NCBI GenBank assembly: GCA_964473525.1
Contig: CAYYPK010000013.1
Location: 62,001 to 126,000 of the forward strand
Direction of reading: 5' to 3'
DNA length: 64,000 nt
From: GCA-2687025 sp964473525
GTDB taxonomy: Bacteria; Poribacteria; WGA-4E; GCA-2687025
Positions 33,473-42,180 of this stretch are shown here, one piece after another. The position numbers and the translations under genes are program-made. A model generated the notes under the pieces. That model was not told the DNA's origin and made no database searches. It worked only from the letters and a program-made list of their open reading frames with translations. Within the stretch, counting starts at the first letter, position 1, and the number at the start of each line of letters is the position of its first letter.

Positions 33473-35766
33473 AGGCGGGGACGCGCCTCCGCCTTGCGGC
33501 GCTTGTCAGCTACCGCGGGTGGCCCATCGCGTGGCTGTGGGCGACCGCCGCTGCTGCCATCGCTCTGGCGTTCACACCGCGGTTCGACGTTCTCAGCTAC
33601 GAGTTCGCCGTGGTGGTTGGCGTCGTTGCCGGCTATGCCGCTGGGCACGTCGGCATCTGCTCCGTATCGAGGGCTCGTGCGGCCACCCGTGCGACCGACC
33701 CAATCGGCCTGGCCGCGTCGGCCCTTGCCGCGTGCGGGCCGTTGTTGGCGGCGCCGCTGCTCATCATATCCCTGAACGCGCTCCGCGTGCCGAACTGCGA
33801 CTGGGGCCTCGGCCTGGCGTTCTACGGCGTCATACCGGGCGTGTCGGTTGTGTACGGCGTCTGCGGCGGGGTGTTGTTCGGTCTGCTCGCGAAGACGTCG
33901 GGGCGAGCGCTGTGGATGTGGAGCGCGTGGGTACTCGCCGGGGTCGGGCTCCTCGCCTACGCCATGCTGGCGCACCCACCGATGTTCGGGTACCACTCGC
34001 TCGCGGGGTACGTTCGCGCGGCTGTCTACGACGATGACGCCAGGGTCACCGGCACGCTGCTGGTTGGGCGCGCGCACACGCTGCTCCTCGCGGCCGCGTT
34101 CCTCTCGGTCGCCCAGGCGACGCACGACGGCGAGGCGCAACGGTGCCGAGTACCCGTGGTGTGGCGGGGCAGGCGTGTCCGCGAACGGGCCGTAGCCGTC
34201 GGGCTGTTGGCCCTGGCCCTCGGCGTCTGGCAGTGGCGCGGTCCATTGGGGCTCAGGCCGAGCCGGTCAGACCTACATGCGGCGTTGGGGGCGTCCCACG
34301 AGACGACCCACTTCGTGATCTACTACGACGCGTCATCCGCGGCAGCTCGCAACATTGAGCTGGTCGCCGACGACCACGAGTTCCGCTACGCCCAGGTCAG
34401 GGAGTTCTTCGGATTCGACGTCTCGCGCAAGATAGGCTCGTACGTGTACCCGGACGCCGAGACCAAGCAGCATCTGATGGGCGCCAGGGACGCCCACATG
34501 GCGGACCCGTTCAACCGCGAGATGCACCTCAACTACCGCGACTTCCCGCACGCGTCCCTCAAGCACGAACTCGCGCACGTCTTCACCGGCGAGCTGCACC
34601 CTGTGATGAAGGTCTCGCGGGCGCCCGGTCTGGTTGAGGGCATCGCCGTCGCCGCCGAGTGGGACGAGGGCAGGCTGACCGCCCACCAGTGGGCGAAGGC
34701 GATGCGCGACCTGGAGCTCCTCCCGGATGTCGTCGGACTGATGTCGCTCCGAGGCTTCTGGAGCGTCTCCGCCACGAGGGCCTATCCAACGTCCGGGTCG
34801 TTCGTGCGGTGGTTGCGCGACGTCCACGGCGCGCAGGCCCTCGCGGCAGCCTACCCGTTCGGTCGCTTCGACGCGCACTACCGACGCTCCTTGGCCGCGT
34901 TGCGGGACGAGTGGCTGACCTACCTCGACGGCGTGCCGCTCTCGGACGGCGACAGGGAGCAGGCGCGACGCAGGTTCTCCCGTGGCAGCGTCTTCCAGCG
35001 TGATTGCGCGCACGCGCTGGCGAAGATCGAGGATGCGGCGTGGGCCAGCTACTACGCGGCGGACTACGCTGGCGCGCGTCGCGGTTTCGAGCGCGTTGCC
35101 GCGATCGAGCCCGGGAACGCCCGCGCCCGCTGGCGCGTCGTGCAGATGCGAACGGCTGAGGGAGATTGGGAGGCGGCGAGTGAAGACGCGGCCGCGATGC
35201 TCGCCGACGCGCGTCTGGACACGACGTACGCCGCTCAGGCTCGCGAGACCGTCGCCGACGCGGCGTGGCGAGCAGGATCCCTGGAGGACGCACACGCCCA
35301 CTTCTCGGCTCTAGGTGAAGCCGCGCACGAGCCCGGCGACAAGAGGCGCCTGGGCGTGAAGCTCGCGGCGTTCGCATTGGATGCGGAGAACCAGGCGCGC
35401 GTGCAGGCCTACTTCGAGTGGCAGACGCCTGGGTTACGGCTCTACCGTCTGCGGGAGCTGACTGCGGCGGCGCCCGACTGGCCTCTCGGCCACTACCTGC
35501 TTGGGCGTGCGCTTTCGGTCGCCGAGGCCTGGCAGGAGTCCGTGGCCTCGCTGTCCCGCGCGGAGGAGATCGGGCTGCCCTCGCCGGAATTCGCGCGCGA
35601 GTCAGGAATAGTGCGCGGGAAGGCGCTGTACATGGCGGGGTCGTACTCCGCGGCGGCCGACGCCTTCCGCGCCAGCGCGGGCGACTCCCCGTGGCAGGGA
35701 GAACGCGACACGGCCCTGGACTGGGTCGAGCGCTGCGAGTGGGCGGCGATGCGGTCTAGCCCGTAG
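33469..35766 (+). CDS. Polytopic membrane protein with gluzincin peptidase domain and TPRs
   Basis: The 765-residue protein has about six to seven membrane helices in residues 10-250. A soluble part then starts with HFVIYYDASS, typical of the MA-clan peptidases. The zinc site is KHELAH at residues 365-370 with the third ligand in GLVEGIAVAAEW at about residue 390, the gluzincin pattern. The last 270 residues are TPR-like helices (for example YYAADYAGARRGFERVAAIEPGNARARW). The family resembles Peptidase_MA_2 proteins with unknown substrates. The GTG start overlaps thiE, yet the function seems unrelated. Its 3' end overlaps the convergent YCF48 gene by 11 bases. Confidence 0.75.
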   Translation: MKAGTRLRLAALVSYRGWPIAWLWATAAAAIALAFTPRFDVLSYEFAVVVGVVAGYAAGHVGICSVSRARAATRATDPIGLAASALAACGPLLAAPLLIISLNALRVPNCDWGLGLAFYGVIPGVSVVYGVCGGVLFGLLAKTSGRALWMWSAWVLAGVGLLAYAMLAHPPMFGYHSLAGYVRAAVYDDDARVTGTLLVGRAHTLLLAAAFLSVAQATHDGEAQRCRVPVVWRGRRVRERAVAVGLLALALGVWQWRGPLGLRPSRSDLHAALGASHETTHFVIYYDASSAAARNIELVADDHEFRYAQVREFFGFDVSRKIGSYVYPDAETKQHLMGARDAHMADPFNREMHLNYRDFPHASLKHELAHVFTGELHPVMKVSRAPGLVEGIAVAAEWDEGRLTAHQWAKAMRDLELLPDVVGLMSLRGFWSVSATRAYPTSGSFVRWLRDVHGAQALAAAYPFGRFDAHYRRSLAALRDEWLTYLDGVPLSDGDREQARRRFSRGSVFQRDCAHALAKIEDAAWASYYAADYAGARRGFERVAAIEPGNARARWRVVQMRTAEGDWEAASEDAAAMLADARLDTTYAAQARETVADAAWRAGSLEDAHAHFSALGEAAHEPGDKRRLGVKLAAFALDAENQARVQAYFEWQTPGLRLYRLRELTAAAPDWPLGHYLLGRALSVAEAWQESVASLSRAEEIGLPSPEFARESGIVRGKALYMAGSYSAAADAFRASAGDSPWQGERDTALDWVERCEWAAMRSSP

Positions 35767-38700
35767 CCGCGCCGCTCGGGCGGGCGGACGCGGACGGCTG
35801 GTCGTTCCTCGGCGCCTTCATCACGACGCCCCACGCTCCGAGGGCCCAGAGGGTCGACCCGTCGTCCGACAGGAGGATGCCGTAGATCGGGGTGTCTATC
35901 GGGGTGTCCTGCACCACCCAGCTCTCGCCGCCGTCGATGGTGTGCAGCACCGCGCCCGCGTCCCCCACCGCGTACGCCTCCAGCTCGCTCAGCGCCAGGA
36001 CGTCGTGCAGCTCCGCGCTGGTGTGGCTACGCTGAGCCGACCACTCGACGCCGATGTTGTCGGTCTTCAGCACGATGCCGTACTCACCGACGGTCCATCC
36101 CACACGGGCGGACGCGGCGAACGTGGCGTTCAGGTCGTACCCGGTGGTGCTGCGCTGGTGACGCCACCGCGTTCCGGCGGTCGTTGTGTTCACGATCAGG
36201 CCGAGCGGGCCGACCGTGTACCCGAAGCCGTGCTCCTGGATGTGGATGTCGCGTAGAGTGTCGCGGGCGCGTGTCTCCTGGTCCACCCACTCAGGCCCGC
36301 CGTCAGCGTTGTGCAGCACCGCGCCACGCGGGCCGACCGCCCACGCCTCACCGAACCCGCGCATGTACCCAGCCGTCAGCCGTTGGTTGCGGGGCGTCGC
36401 AGTCTGGTTGGCGATCGGCTCCCAGGTATCTCCGTCGGGCGTGAATTCGAGCTTGCCCGAGGAATCCAGCGCCCAGCCGAAGCCCTTGCCGGAGCTCGCC
36501 CAGTGCAGTGCGAGCAGGTCGGCGCCGTCTGGTTCGCGTTGCGTCTGCCACGCGTCACCACCGTCAGCCGTGTGCAGTAGGATGCCCGCCTCGCCTCCGA
36601 CCCATCCCTCGTTCTTGTCGATGAACCTGCCGACGCGTAGTGACTGTGAGGAGGCGTCGACCTGGGATACCCAGTTCTTGCCGCCGTCTGACGTGTGGAG
36701 TATCCGCGCGTTGTCGACGGCCCAGCCGGTCTGCCGATCCGCGAAGGCGTAGGATGTGAACGTCTCGCGCGTCGCTGGCAGCCAGCTGCTGCCGCCATTC
36801 GTCGTGAAGTATGCTCGGCCCCCACGCTGCGTCGCCCAGGCGCTCTGCTCGCCCGTCACCGTGACCTTCTGGAGACCGAGGAGCCGTCGTCTCGGCTGTT
36901 CCGCCCACTTCATCCCGCCGTTCTGCGTAGCGAGTATCTCGCCGCCAGCCGATATCGCCATGCCCCGCTGGGGTGTAAAGAACAGGATGACCGCCGGCGC
37001 GAAGGCGGGCTCCGCCTGAATCTCCCATTGGTCGCCGCCGTTGGTCGTGTGCAGGATGAACCCGCCGTTTCGTCGTTGCGCGGACGCCGCCCAGCCTACG
37101 TTGGGGTCTACGAAGTACACGTGCTCTATGGCGGTCGTGGTGACATCGGTGTGCTGTTCGCGCCACGTCTTGCCACCGTCGTTCGTTGCCACGATGTCGC
37201 CGTGAGACGCGCTGAACCACGCGTGCTGCGCATCCAACGCAAACAGGCTCGTGAAGCGCCGACGGTGCGTGCGCGCCTGCTCCGTCCACGTGTCGCCGCC
37301 GTCCGCCGTGTGCAGGATCAAGCCGCCGTTCCCAGCCACCCACCCATGGGTGGCGGAGACGAACTTCACGAGGTTCAGCCGCGCGTCGACGCCGGTCTGG
37401 AGGGGGGCCCACTTCACGCCGCCGTCACGCGTGCGCGCGATGACGCCGTCGGTGCCAACGGCCCATCCGTTCCGAGCGTCGACGAACGAAACGTCCTGGA
37501 ACTCGGTCGGCCACGCGCTCTGGCGCACCAACTCCCAGCCGGCGTCCTCACGCGGGATGGGCGGCGGAGGCGGAGGCTCGACCGGCGCCAGCAGTTCGTC
37601 AACGTCCAGCTCCTCGGGCACTACGTCCGGCGAGTACCGCATCACGACGCCGCCTTTGCCGACAGCCAGGACGCCGGATGGCGAGACGCTGAAATCGTAC
37701 AGGTCGTTGTCGGTGCCGCTCGTCTGCTGTTCCCACGTCACTCCGCCGTCCATGCTCGTGAGCAGCGTGCCGTCGTCACCGATGACCATGCCGTAGGTGT
37801 GGTTCAGGAACACGACCCGGTTGAGGTTCTGCTCGGTGCGGGAGGTCTGGAAGCTCCACGTCTTCCCGCCGTCGGTTGTGTGGAGGATCTCCCCGAACTG
37901 CCCCACGACCCAGCCGTACTCGCGGTCGACGAAGTGCAGCCCGTACAGCTCGTTGAACGTGTGCGTGTCCTGCTTGTCCCAGGTGAGTCCGCCGTTCTGC
38001 GTGTGGAACACGACGCCCGGCCAGCCGACGACCCACCCGTGGTCCGGGTCGACAAAGTAGACCGCGCGTAGCGACTGGAAGTCGAGCGACTTCTGGTGCG
38101 CCCAGTTCTGACCACCGTCCGTCGTGTAGATGATCGTCCCGAGCTCGCCAACGGCCCAGCCTCGCTCGGAATCGAGGAAGTAGACGCCGTTGAGCTGGAA
38201 GCCGCGGCCACCGGTCTGGTACGTCCACGTCTCTCCGCCGTCAGTCGTGTGAGTCACGATGCCGCGTTCGCCCACCGACCAACCTTCGTTCTCGTCCACG
38301 AAGGTGATGCTCTTGAGGGTGTCGCGCTGCCCGGTCTTCTGCTCTGTCCACGTCTGACCCGCGTCGTCGGACGTGAGCAGCGTCCCGCCCGTGCCGACCG
38401 CTATCGCGCGCTCCTCGGTCACGAACTGCACGGACTCGAGGTTGTGCGCGGTGACGCCGCTGACGGTCTCCCAGGTCTCTCCACCGTCCTCGGAGCGGAG
38501 GATGACGCCATACCAGCCGCATGCCCACACCTCGTTCTCGGTGACGAATCCGACGCCGGTCATCGGAGTCTGGAAGCCGCTCTTGCGGAGCGTCCACGTA
38601 ATCCCGCCGTCGCTCGTCTGCGTGATGTGCCCGCCGTCGGCGACCGCGACCCCGCGCTTCGTGTCCCAGAAGTCGATGTCGTTGACAGCGAACCGCACGT

Positions 38701-39451
38701 GGTCCGTGAAGGGGATGCGACTCTCCTGCCGGCTCCATGAGTCGCCCCGGTCAATCGTCTTGAAGATGGCGCCATCGGTGCCCGACAGCCAGCCGATGCG
38801 GGGCGTTGGGAACACGGCGCGCGTGAAGTTGACGAGGAGTTGCTCGGCCATGCCCTCGTACCGAGTGCTCAGGCGGTCCCACGTCACGCCGCCATCCTTC
38901 GTGCGCAGGAGCGTCTCCATGTCGCCGATGGCATAGCCGCTGTGGTTGTCGAGCATGAGCACGTCGTTGATCGGATACTCGGCCCCCGAGGAGTGGCTGT
39001 CCCAGTCGCGGCCGAAGGTCTGCGTGATGAAGATGTTCCAGGACTCACCGACAGTCCACACCTTGCGGCGGCTGCGGAAGTGCAGACCGCGCAGCATCGC
39101 GCCGGTGGGGGCGGCGACTCGACGCCAGTTTCTGCCACCCGTGTCGGTGGCAATGGCAGTGCCCATCTCGCCCACGGCCCACCCGTGCTTCTCGTCCGCG
39201 AAGTGGACGGCGAACAGGTCGGCTTCGGTCTCGCCGTCCTGCTTCTCCCACGTGACTCCGCCGTCGGCGGTATGCGCAATCATCCCGCCTTCACCTACGA
39301 CCCACCCGTTCCTGTGGTCCGGGAAGGAGAGGTCTCGGAAATCTGCCTCCCAGTCGGCCTCTCGGACCATCTCCTTCTTGACGCACGCGGAGAGGAGCAC
39401 GGTCAGCCCGACGAGGATGGCGGGAAGCAGCAGGCGGGCACGGGGCATCAT
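35756..39451 (-). CDS. Giant YCF48/BNR-repeat lipoprotein
   Basis: This 1231-residue protein starts with a lipoprotein signal (LVGLTVLLSAC). The rest is about 25 repeats of 40-45 residues with the YCF48/BNR wording GWAVG, GTILHTxDGGxTW and a following FVDxxxGW strand. They would form several seven-bladed propellers. A Pro-rich linker (VEPPPPPPIPRED, near residue 630) splits the chain into two halves of similar length. Ycf48/HCF136 helps photosystem II assembly in phototrophs, but no photosynthesis gene is present here and the repeats occur widely in surface proteins of other bacteria. It is probably exposed in the periplasm or on the outer membrane, with a binding role. A short coding overlap exists with the convergent peptidase gene. 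Confidence 0.85.
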   Translation of the reverse strand: MMPRARLLLPAILVGLTVLLSACVKKEMVREADWEADFRDLSFPDHRNGWVVGEGGMIAHTADGGVTWEKQDGETEADLFAVHFADEKHGWAVGEMGTAIATDTGGRNWRRVAAPTGAMLRGLHFRSRRKVWTVGESWNIFITQTFGRDWDSHSSGAEYPINDVLMLDNHSGYAIGDMETLLRTKDGGVTWDRLSTRYEGMAEQLLVNFTRAVFPTPRIGWLSGTDGAIFKTIDRGDSWSRQESRIPFTDHVRFAVNDIDFWDTKRGVAVADGGHITQTSDGGITWTLRKSGFQTPMTGVGFVTENEVWACGWYGVILRSEDGGETWETVSGVTAHNLESVQFVTEERAIAVGTGGTLLTSDDAGQTWTEQKTGQRDTLKSITFVDENEGWSVGERGIVTHTTDGGETWTYQTGGRGFQLNGVYFLDSERGWAVGELGTIIYTTDGGQNWAHQKSLDFQSLRAVYFVDPDHGWVVGWPGVVFHTQNGGLTWDKQDTHTFNELYGLHFVDREYGWVVGQFGEILHTTDGGKTWSFQTSRTEQNLNRVVFLNHTYGMVIGDDGTLLTSMDGGVTWEQQTSGTDNDLYDFSVSPSGVLAVGKGGVVMRYSPDVVPEELDVDELLAPVEPPPPPPIPREDAGWELVRQSAWPTEFQDVSFVDARNGWAVGTDGVIARTRDGGVKWAPLQTGVDARLNLVKFVSATHGWVAGNGGLILHTADGGDTWTEQARTHRRRFTSLFALDAQHAWFSASHGDIVATNDGGKTWREQHTDVTTTAIEHVYFVDPNVGWAASAQRRNGGFILHTTNGGDQWEIQAEPAFAPAVILFFTPQRGMAISAGGEILATQNGGMKWAEQPRRRLLGLQKVTVTGEQSAWATQRGGRAYFTTNGGSSWLPATRETFTSYAFADRQTGWAVDNARILHTSDGGKNWVSQVDASSQSLRVGRFIDKNEGWVGGEAGILLHTADGGDAWQTQREPDGADLLALHWASSGKGFGWALDSSGKLEFTPDGDTWEPIANQTATPRNQRLTAGYMRGFGEAWAVGPRGAVLHNADGGPEWVDQETRARDTLRDIHIQEHGFGYTVGPLGLIVNTTTAGTRWRHQRSTTGYDLNATFAASARVGWTVGEYGIVLKTDNIGVEWSAQRSHTSAELHDVLALSELEAYAVGDAGAVLHTIDGGESWVVQDTPIDTPIYGILLSDDGSTLWALGAWGVVMKAPRNDQPSASARPSGAATG

Positions 39452-39567
39452 GGCCGCTCCAGTCGTTCGCGGAATCAGCTTCTATAGACGGTGTCGTGCA
39501 CACCAACACCATACATTAGACGCACCAGGCTGGGGAAGGGATGAGAACGGCGTTGGGACGGGGCCGC

Positions 39568-39873
39568 CTAGCCGCGGAGGTAGCCTGTCGCTTGCAGCGT
39601 TGGCTGGATCGCGCCGTCTGGCAGAACCATCTGGATGGCTTCCCACGGGCAGTACAGCACGCACTGCGTGCAGCCTACGCAGGCGACCTGGTCAACGGCG
39701 CAGATGCCGTTGAGCTGCGAGTTCGTGCCGTCCTCGAGGAAGATGCATTCGAGGGTGTCGTCGCGCTTCTTGGGATCTACCGGTCGGAACTCAAGACACA
39801 CGGCGCAGCCGGTGCAATTGTCCGGGTCGATGAACGCGACCAGCTTGCCGCGCTTCTTGCCGCCTGCTGCCAC
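39568..39873 (-). CDS. Ferredoxin-like 4Fe-4S protein with one altered motif
   Basis: The protein has about 101 residues. The second Fe-S motif CVGCTQCVLYCPW is complete. The first, CTGCAVCLEFRP, has three cysteines, but the fourth is replaced by Arg before the Pro. Two further cysteines (TLECIF and NGICAV) lie in the insert between the motifs and might replace the lost ligand. Small ferredoxins carry electrons for oxidoreductases; the partner is unknown. I chose GTG at 39873, nine bases after GGAGG; TTG at 39879 is possible. It lies alone between the YCF48 gene and the channel gene. Confidence 0.8.
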   Translation of the reverse strand: MAAGGKKRGKLVAFIDPDNCTGCAVCLEFRPVDPKKRDDTLECIFLEDGTNSQLNGICAVDQVACVGCTQCVLYCPWEAIQMVLPDGAIQPTLQATGYLRG

Positions 39874-39989
39874 GTGCAACCGCCTCCGAGGTGGGTCTCC
39901 AGCTGCCGTTAGTGTATCACACCGCTCCCAGGACCATCAAACCGGCGCCGTGAAATCGGCCACCCACGTATGCCTGCGGACGATGCCCG

Positions 39990-40997
39990 CTAGCCGTCGG
40001 TCAGTTCGTGGAAGCGCGCGAGATCCTCGCTGGTCCCGAGCACGATCATCGCGCAGCCTTCCGTGAACATCATGTCCGCCTGAGGAACCATGACGAGGCC
40101 TTGCTGCGGGTCGTGGACGCCAATGACGATGACGCCAGCGGCGTTGCGTAGGTCGGCGTCGGCGAGCCGCTTGCCTACGAGCGGGGAATCCGCCGCGAGC
40201 GCAATGCGTTCTAGCTCCAGGTGCCCCGTTCGCATGACCTGGTCGACGAAGTCGGCGACCCCGGGCTTCACGATGGCGGCCACCATGCGGTGCGCGCTCA
40301 GAGGATAGGGCGTGATGACGCTGTCGGCCCCGGCCTTGACGAGCTTCGGCTCGCTCTCCTGCGTATTGGCGCGCGCGATGATCTGCAGCCGCGGGTTAAG
40401 GCTACGAGCGGTAAGCGTGATGAAGACGTTGTCGGCGTCCGACGACGCGGCGGACACGAGCGCGCGGGCCCGATCAATGCCCGCCTCCGTGAGGGTGCCT
40501 TCGTCCGTGGCGTCGCCCTGGATGCAACGGTACTCCTCGTGCTGTACGGAGGCGACCGTATGGTCATCGGCGTCGATGATGACGAACGGCATGCCTTCGC
40601 GCGCGAGTTCCGTGGACACGTGCCTGCCCACCCGGCCGTACCCGCACACAATGACGTGGTCGCGCACCTGCTTCAGCATCTTGACTCTCCACCGGCGTTC
40701 CAGTTCCGCTCGCCATTCGCCGTCCAGGAAGAACTGACTCGCGACGCCAAGGAAGTAGGCGGCCACCCCCGCCCCAGCGACGATCACGAAGATCGTGAAC
40801 GACCGACCCGCCGGCCCGAGCGGCTCGATCTCCATATACCCCACGGTGCTGATAGTTATCACGGTCATGTAAAGCGCGTCGAGGAACGACATGCCCTCGA
40901 GGACGTGGTACCCACCGACACCCACGGCTAGGAGCGCGACGGCCGCGAGGACCACCGGGAACTCGCGGCGCATGAACCGTTTCGTGAACCGCCGCAT
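39990..40997 (-). CDS. Two-TM K+-channel-like protein with RCK (TrkA-N/TrkA-C) domains
   Basis: The 335-residue protein has two membrane helices (about residues 13-35 and 65-90) around a pore loop, then a TrkA-N domain with VIVCGYGRVGRHV (near residue 113) for NAD or nucleotide binding and a TrkA-C domain (about residues 245-335). This matches MthK/Kch-type ligand-gated potassium channels. The selectivity filter, however, reads STVGYME where TVGYG is expected, so the second filter glycine is Met. It may conduct with changed selectivity or act as a sensor. Its ATG is at 40997, 30 bases after gcvT. Confidence 0.88.
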   Translation of the reverse strand: MRRFTKRFMRREFPVVLAAVALLAVGVGGYHVLEGMSFLDALYMTVITISTVGYMEIEPLGPAGRSFTIFVIVAGAGVAAYFLGVASQFFLDGEWRAELERRWRVKMLKQVRDHVIVCGYGRVGRHVSTELAREGMPFVIIDADDHTVASVQHEEYRCIQGDATDEGTLTEAGIDRARALVSAASSDADNVFITLTARSLNPRLQIIARANTQESEPKLVKAGADSVITPYPLSAHRMVAAIVKPGVADFVDQVMRTGHLELERIALAADSPLVGKRLADADLRNAAGVIVIGVHDPQQGLVMVPQADMMFTEGCAMIVLGTSEDLARFHELTDG

Positions 40998-41027
40998 ATG
41001 GGCTTCCTCGCCGGCCGCAGCCGCGCA

Positions 41028-42146
41028 TCACTCAGTCACCGGCGCCTTGTAGAAGGGGGTGCGTACGACGCGTGCCGCGTGCTGGTCTCGCCGGATCTGC
41101 ACGTCCACGCGGCGGCCGATCCTGGCGTTCCCAGACGACACGTACGCCAGAGCGATGTTGGCGCCTAGCGTTGGGGATGGGGCTCCGCTTGTCACGTGAC
41201 CGATCTCGGCGCCGCTGCGGTAGACCGTGTAGCCGTGCCTTGCGATGCCGCGCCCCTCCATGGCCAGACCGACGAGCCTGCGGTCGGCTCCATCGGCGCG
41301 TTGCTGGGCGAGCGCATCGCGACCGATGAACTCGCGCCCGTCCAGCGCCACTGTCCAACCTAGGCCGGCCTCGATGGGTGTCGTCGTCTCATCGATGTCG
41401 GAGCCGTAGAGACACAAGCGGGCCTCCAGCCGCAGCGTGTCCCGCGCCCCCAGGCCGATGGGCATGCCGCCCGCGTCCCGTACGGCGTCCAGCGTCAGCC
41501 GCCACACGTCCTCGGCGTCCCGCGCGCGGCAGTACACCTCGTAGCCCGTCTCGCCAGTGTAGCCTGTGCGGGACACCAGGCACGCGGCTCCGCCGATGCC
41601 GACCCCGTCGCTGAACGTGAACGTGGGCGTCGCGGCGGCGTCGGGTCCGGCCAGCCTGCCCATGATGGCGGGCGACGCCGGCCCCTGAATCGCGATGAGG
41701 GCCGTCTCGGCGGACAGATCCTCGATCGTCGTGCCGGGCGCCGCGTGCTGACGTAGCCAGGCCACGTCCTTGGCGATGTTCGACGCGTTTGGCACGACCA
41801 GGTACCGGTCCTCGGCGTGTCGATAGACGATCAGGTCGTCCACGATGCCGCCGGTCGGTAGGCACATCGGCGAGTAGAGCGCGGAGCCGTCGGCGATGCT
41901 CGCGACATCGTTCGTGAGCACAGTGCGGAGCGTCTCGCACGCCCCGGGGCCGCGAACCGACACTTCCCCCATGTGGGACAGGTCGAACACGCCCGCCGCA
42001 GACCGAACCGCGTTGTGCTCGGCGATGATGCCTTCGTACTGTACGGGCATCCGCCAGCCACCGAACGGAACCATGCGCGCGCCCAGGGCCCCGTGCTCAG
42101 CGGCCAGCGGCGTGCTCTTCAGCTCGTTGTCGGTGGCGTCTGCCAC
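41028..42146 (-). CDS. gcvT: Aminomethyltransferase GcvT (glycine cleavage T protein)
   Basis: GcvT moves the methylene group of the aminomethyl-lipoyl H protein to tetrahydrofolate. The 372-residue protein has the folate-binding fold with FDLSHMGEVSVRG, the catalytic Asp in LTNDVAS, RTGYTGETGYEVY, and the C-terminal domain with IGRRVDVQIR and YKAPV. Identity as GcvT and not another folate-dependent aminomethyltransferase is likely from LTND and TGETGYE. The frame is open to 42326, but GTG at 42146 is preceded by GAGGG and follows the aldehyde dehydrogenase stop by 34 bases. gcvH and gcvP are not in the window. Confidence 0.9.
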   Translation of the reverse strand: MADATDNELKSTPLAAEHGALGARMVPFGGWRMPVQYEGIIAEHNAVRSAAGVFDLSHMGEVSVRGPGACETLRTVLTNDVASIADGSALYSPMCLPTGGIVDDLIVYRHAEDRYLVVPNASNIAKDVAWLRQHAAPGTTIEDLSAETALIAIQGPASPAIMGRLAGPDAAATPTFTFSDGVGIGGAACLVSRTGYTGETGYEVYCRARDAEDVWRLTLDAVRDAGGMPIGLGARDTLRLEARLCLYGSDIDETTTPIEAGLGWTVALDGREFIGRDALAQQRADGADRRLVGLAMEGRGIARHGYTVYRSGAEIGHVTSGAPSPTLGANIALAYVSSGNARIGRRVDVQIRRDQHAARVVRTPFYKAPVTE

Positions 42147-42180
42147 GTGGCGATCCCTCTGCCGCTCTCGGGCGCCGCAA

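Noticed and set aside
35756..39451. Tandem repeats of about 130 bases considered as DNA repeats or CRISPR
   Set aside because: They are in-frame protein repeats of the YCF48 type with divergent codons, without identical repeat units or spacers.
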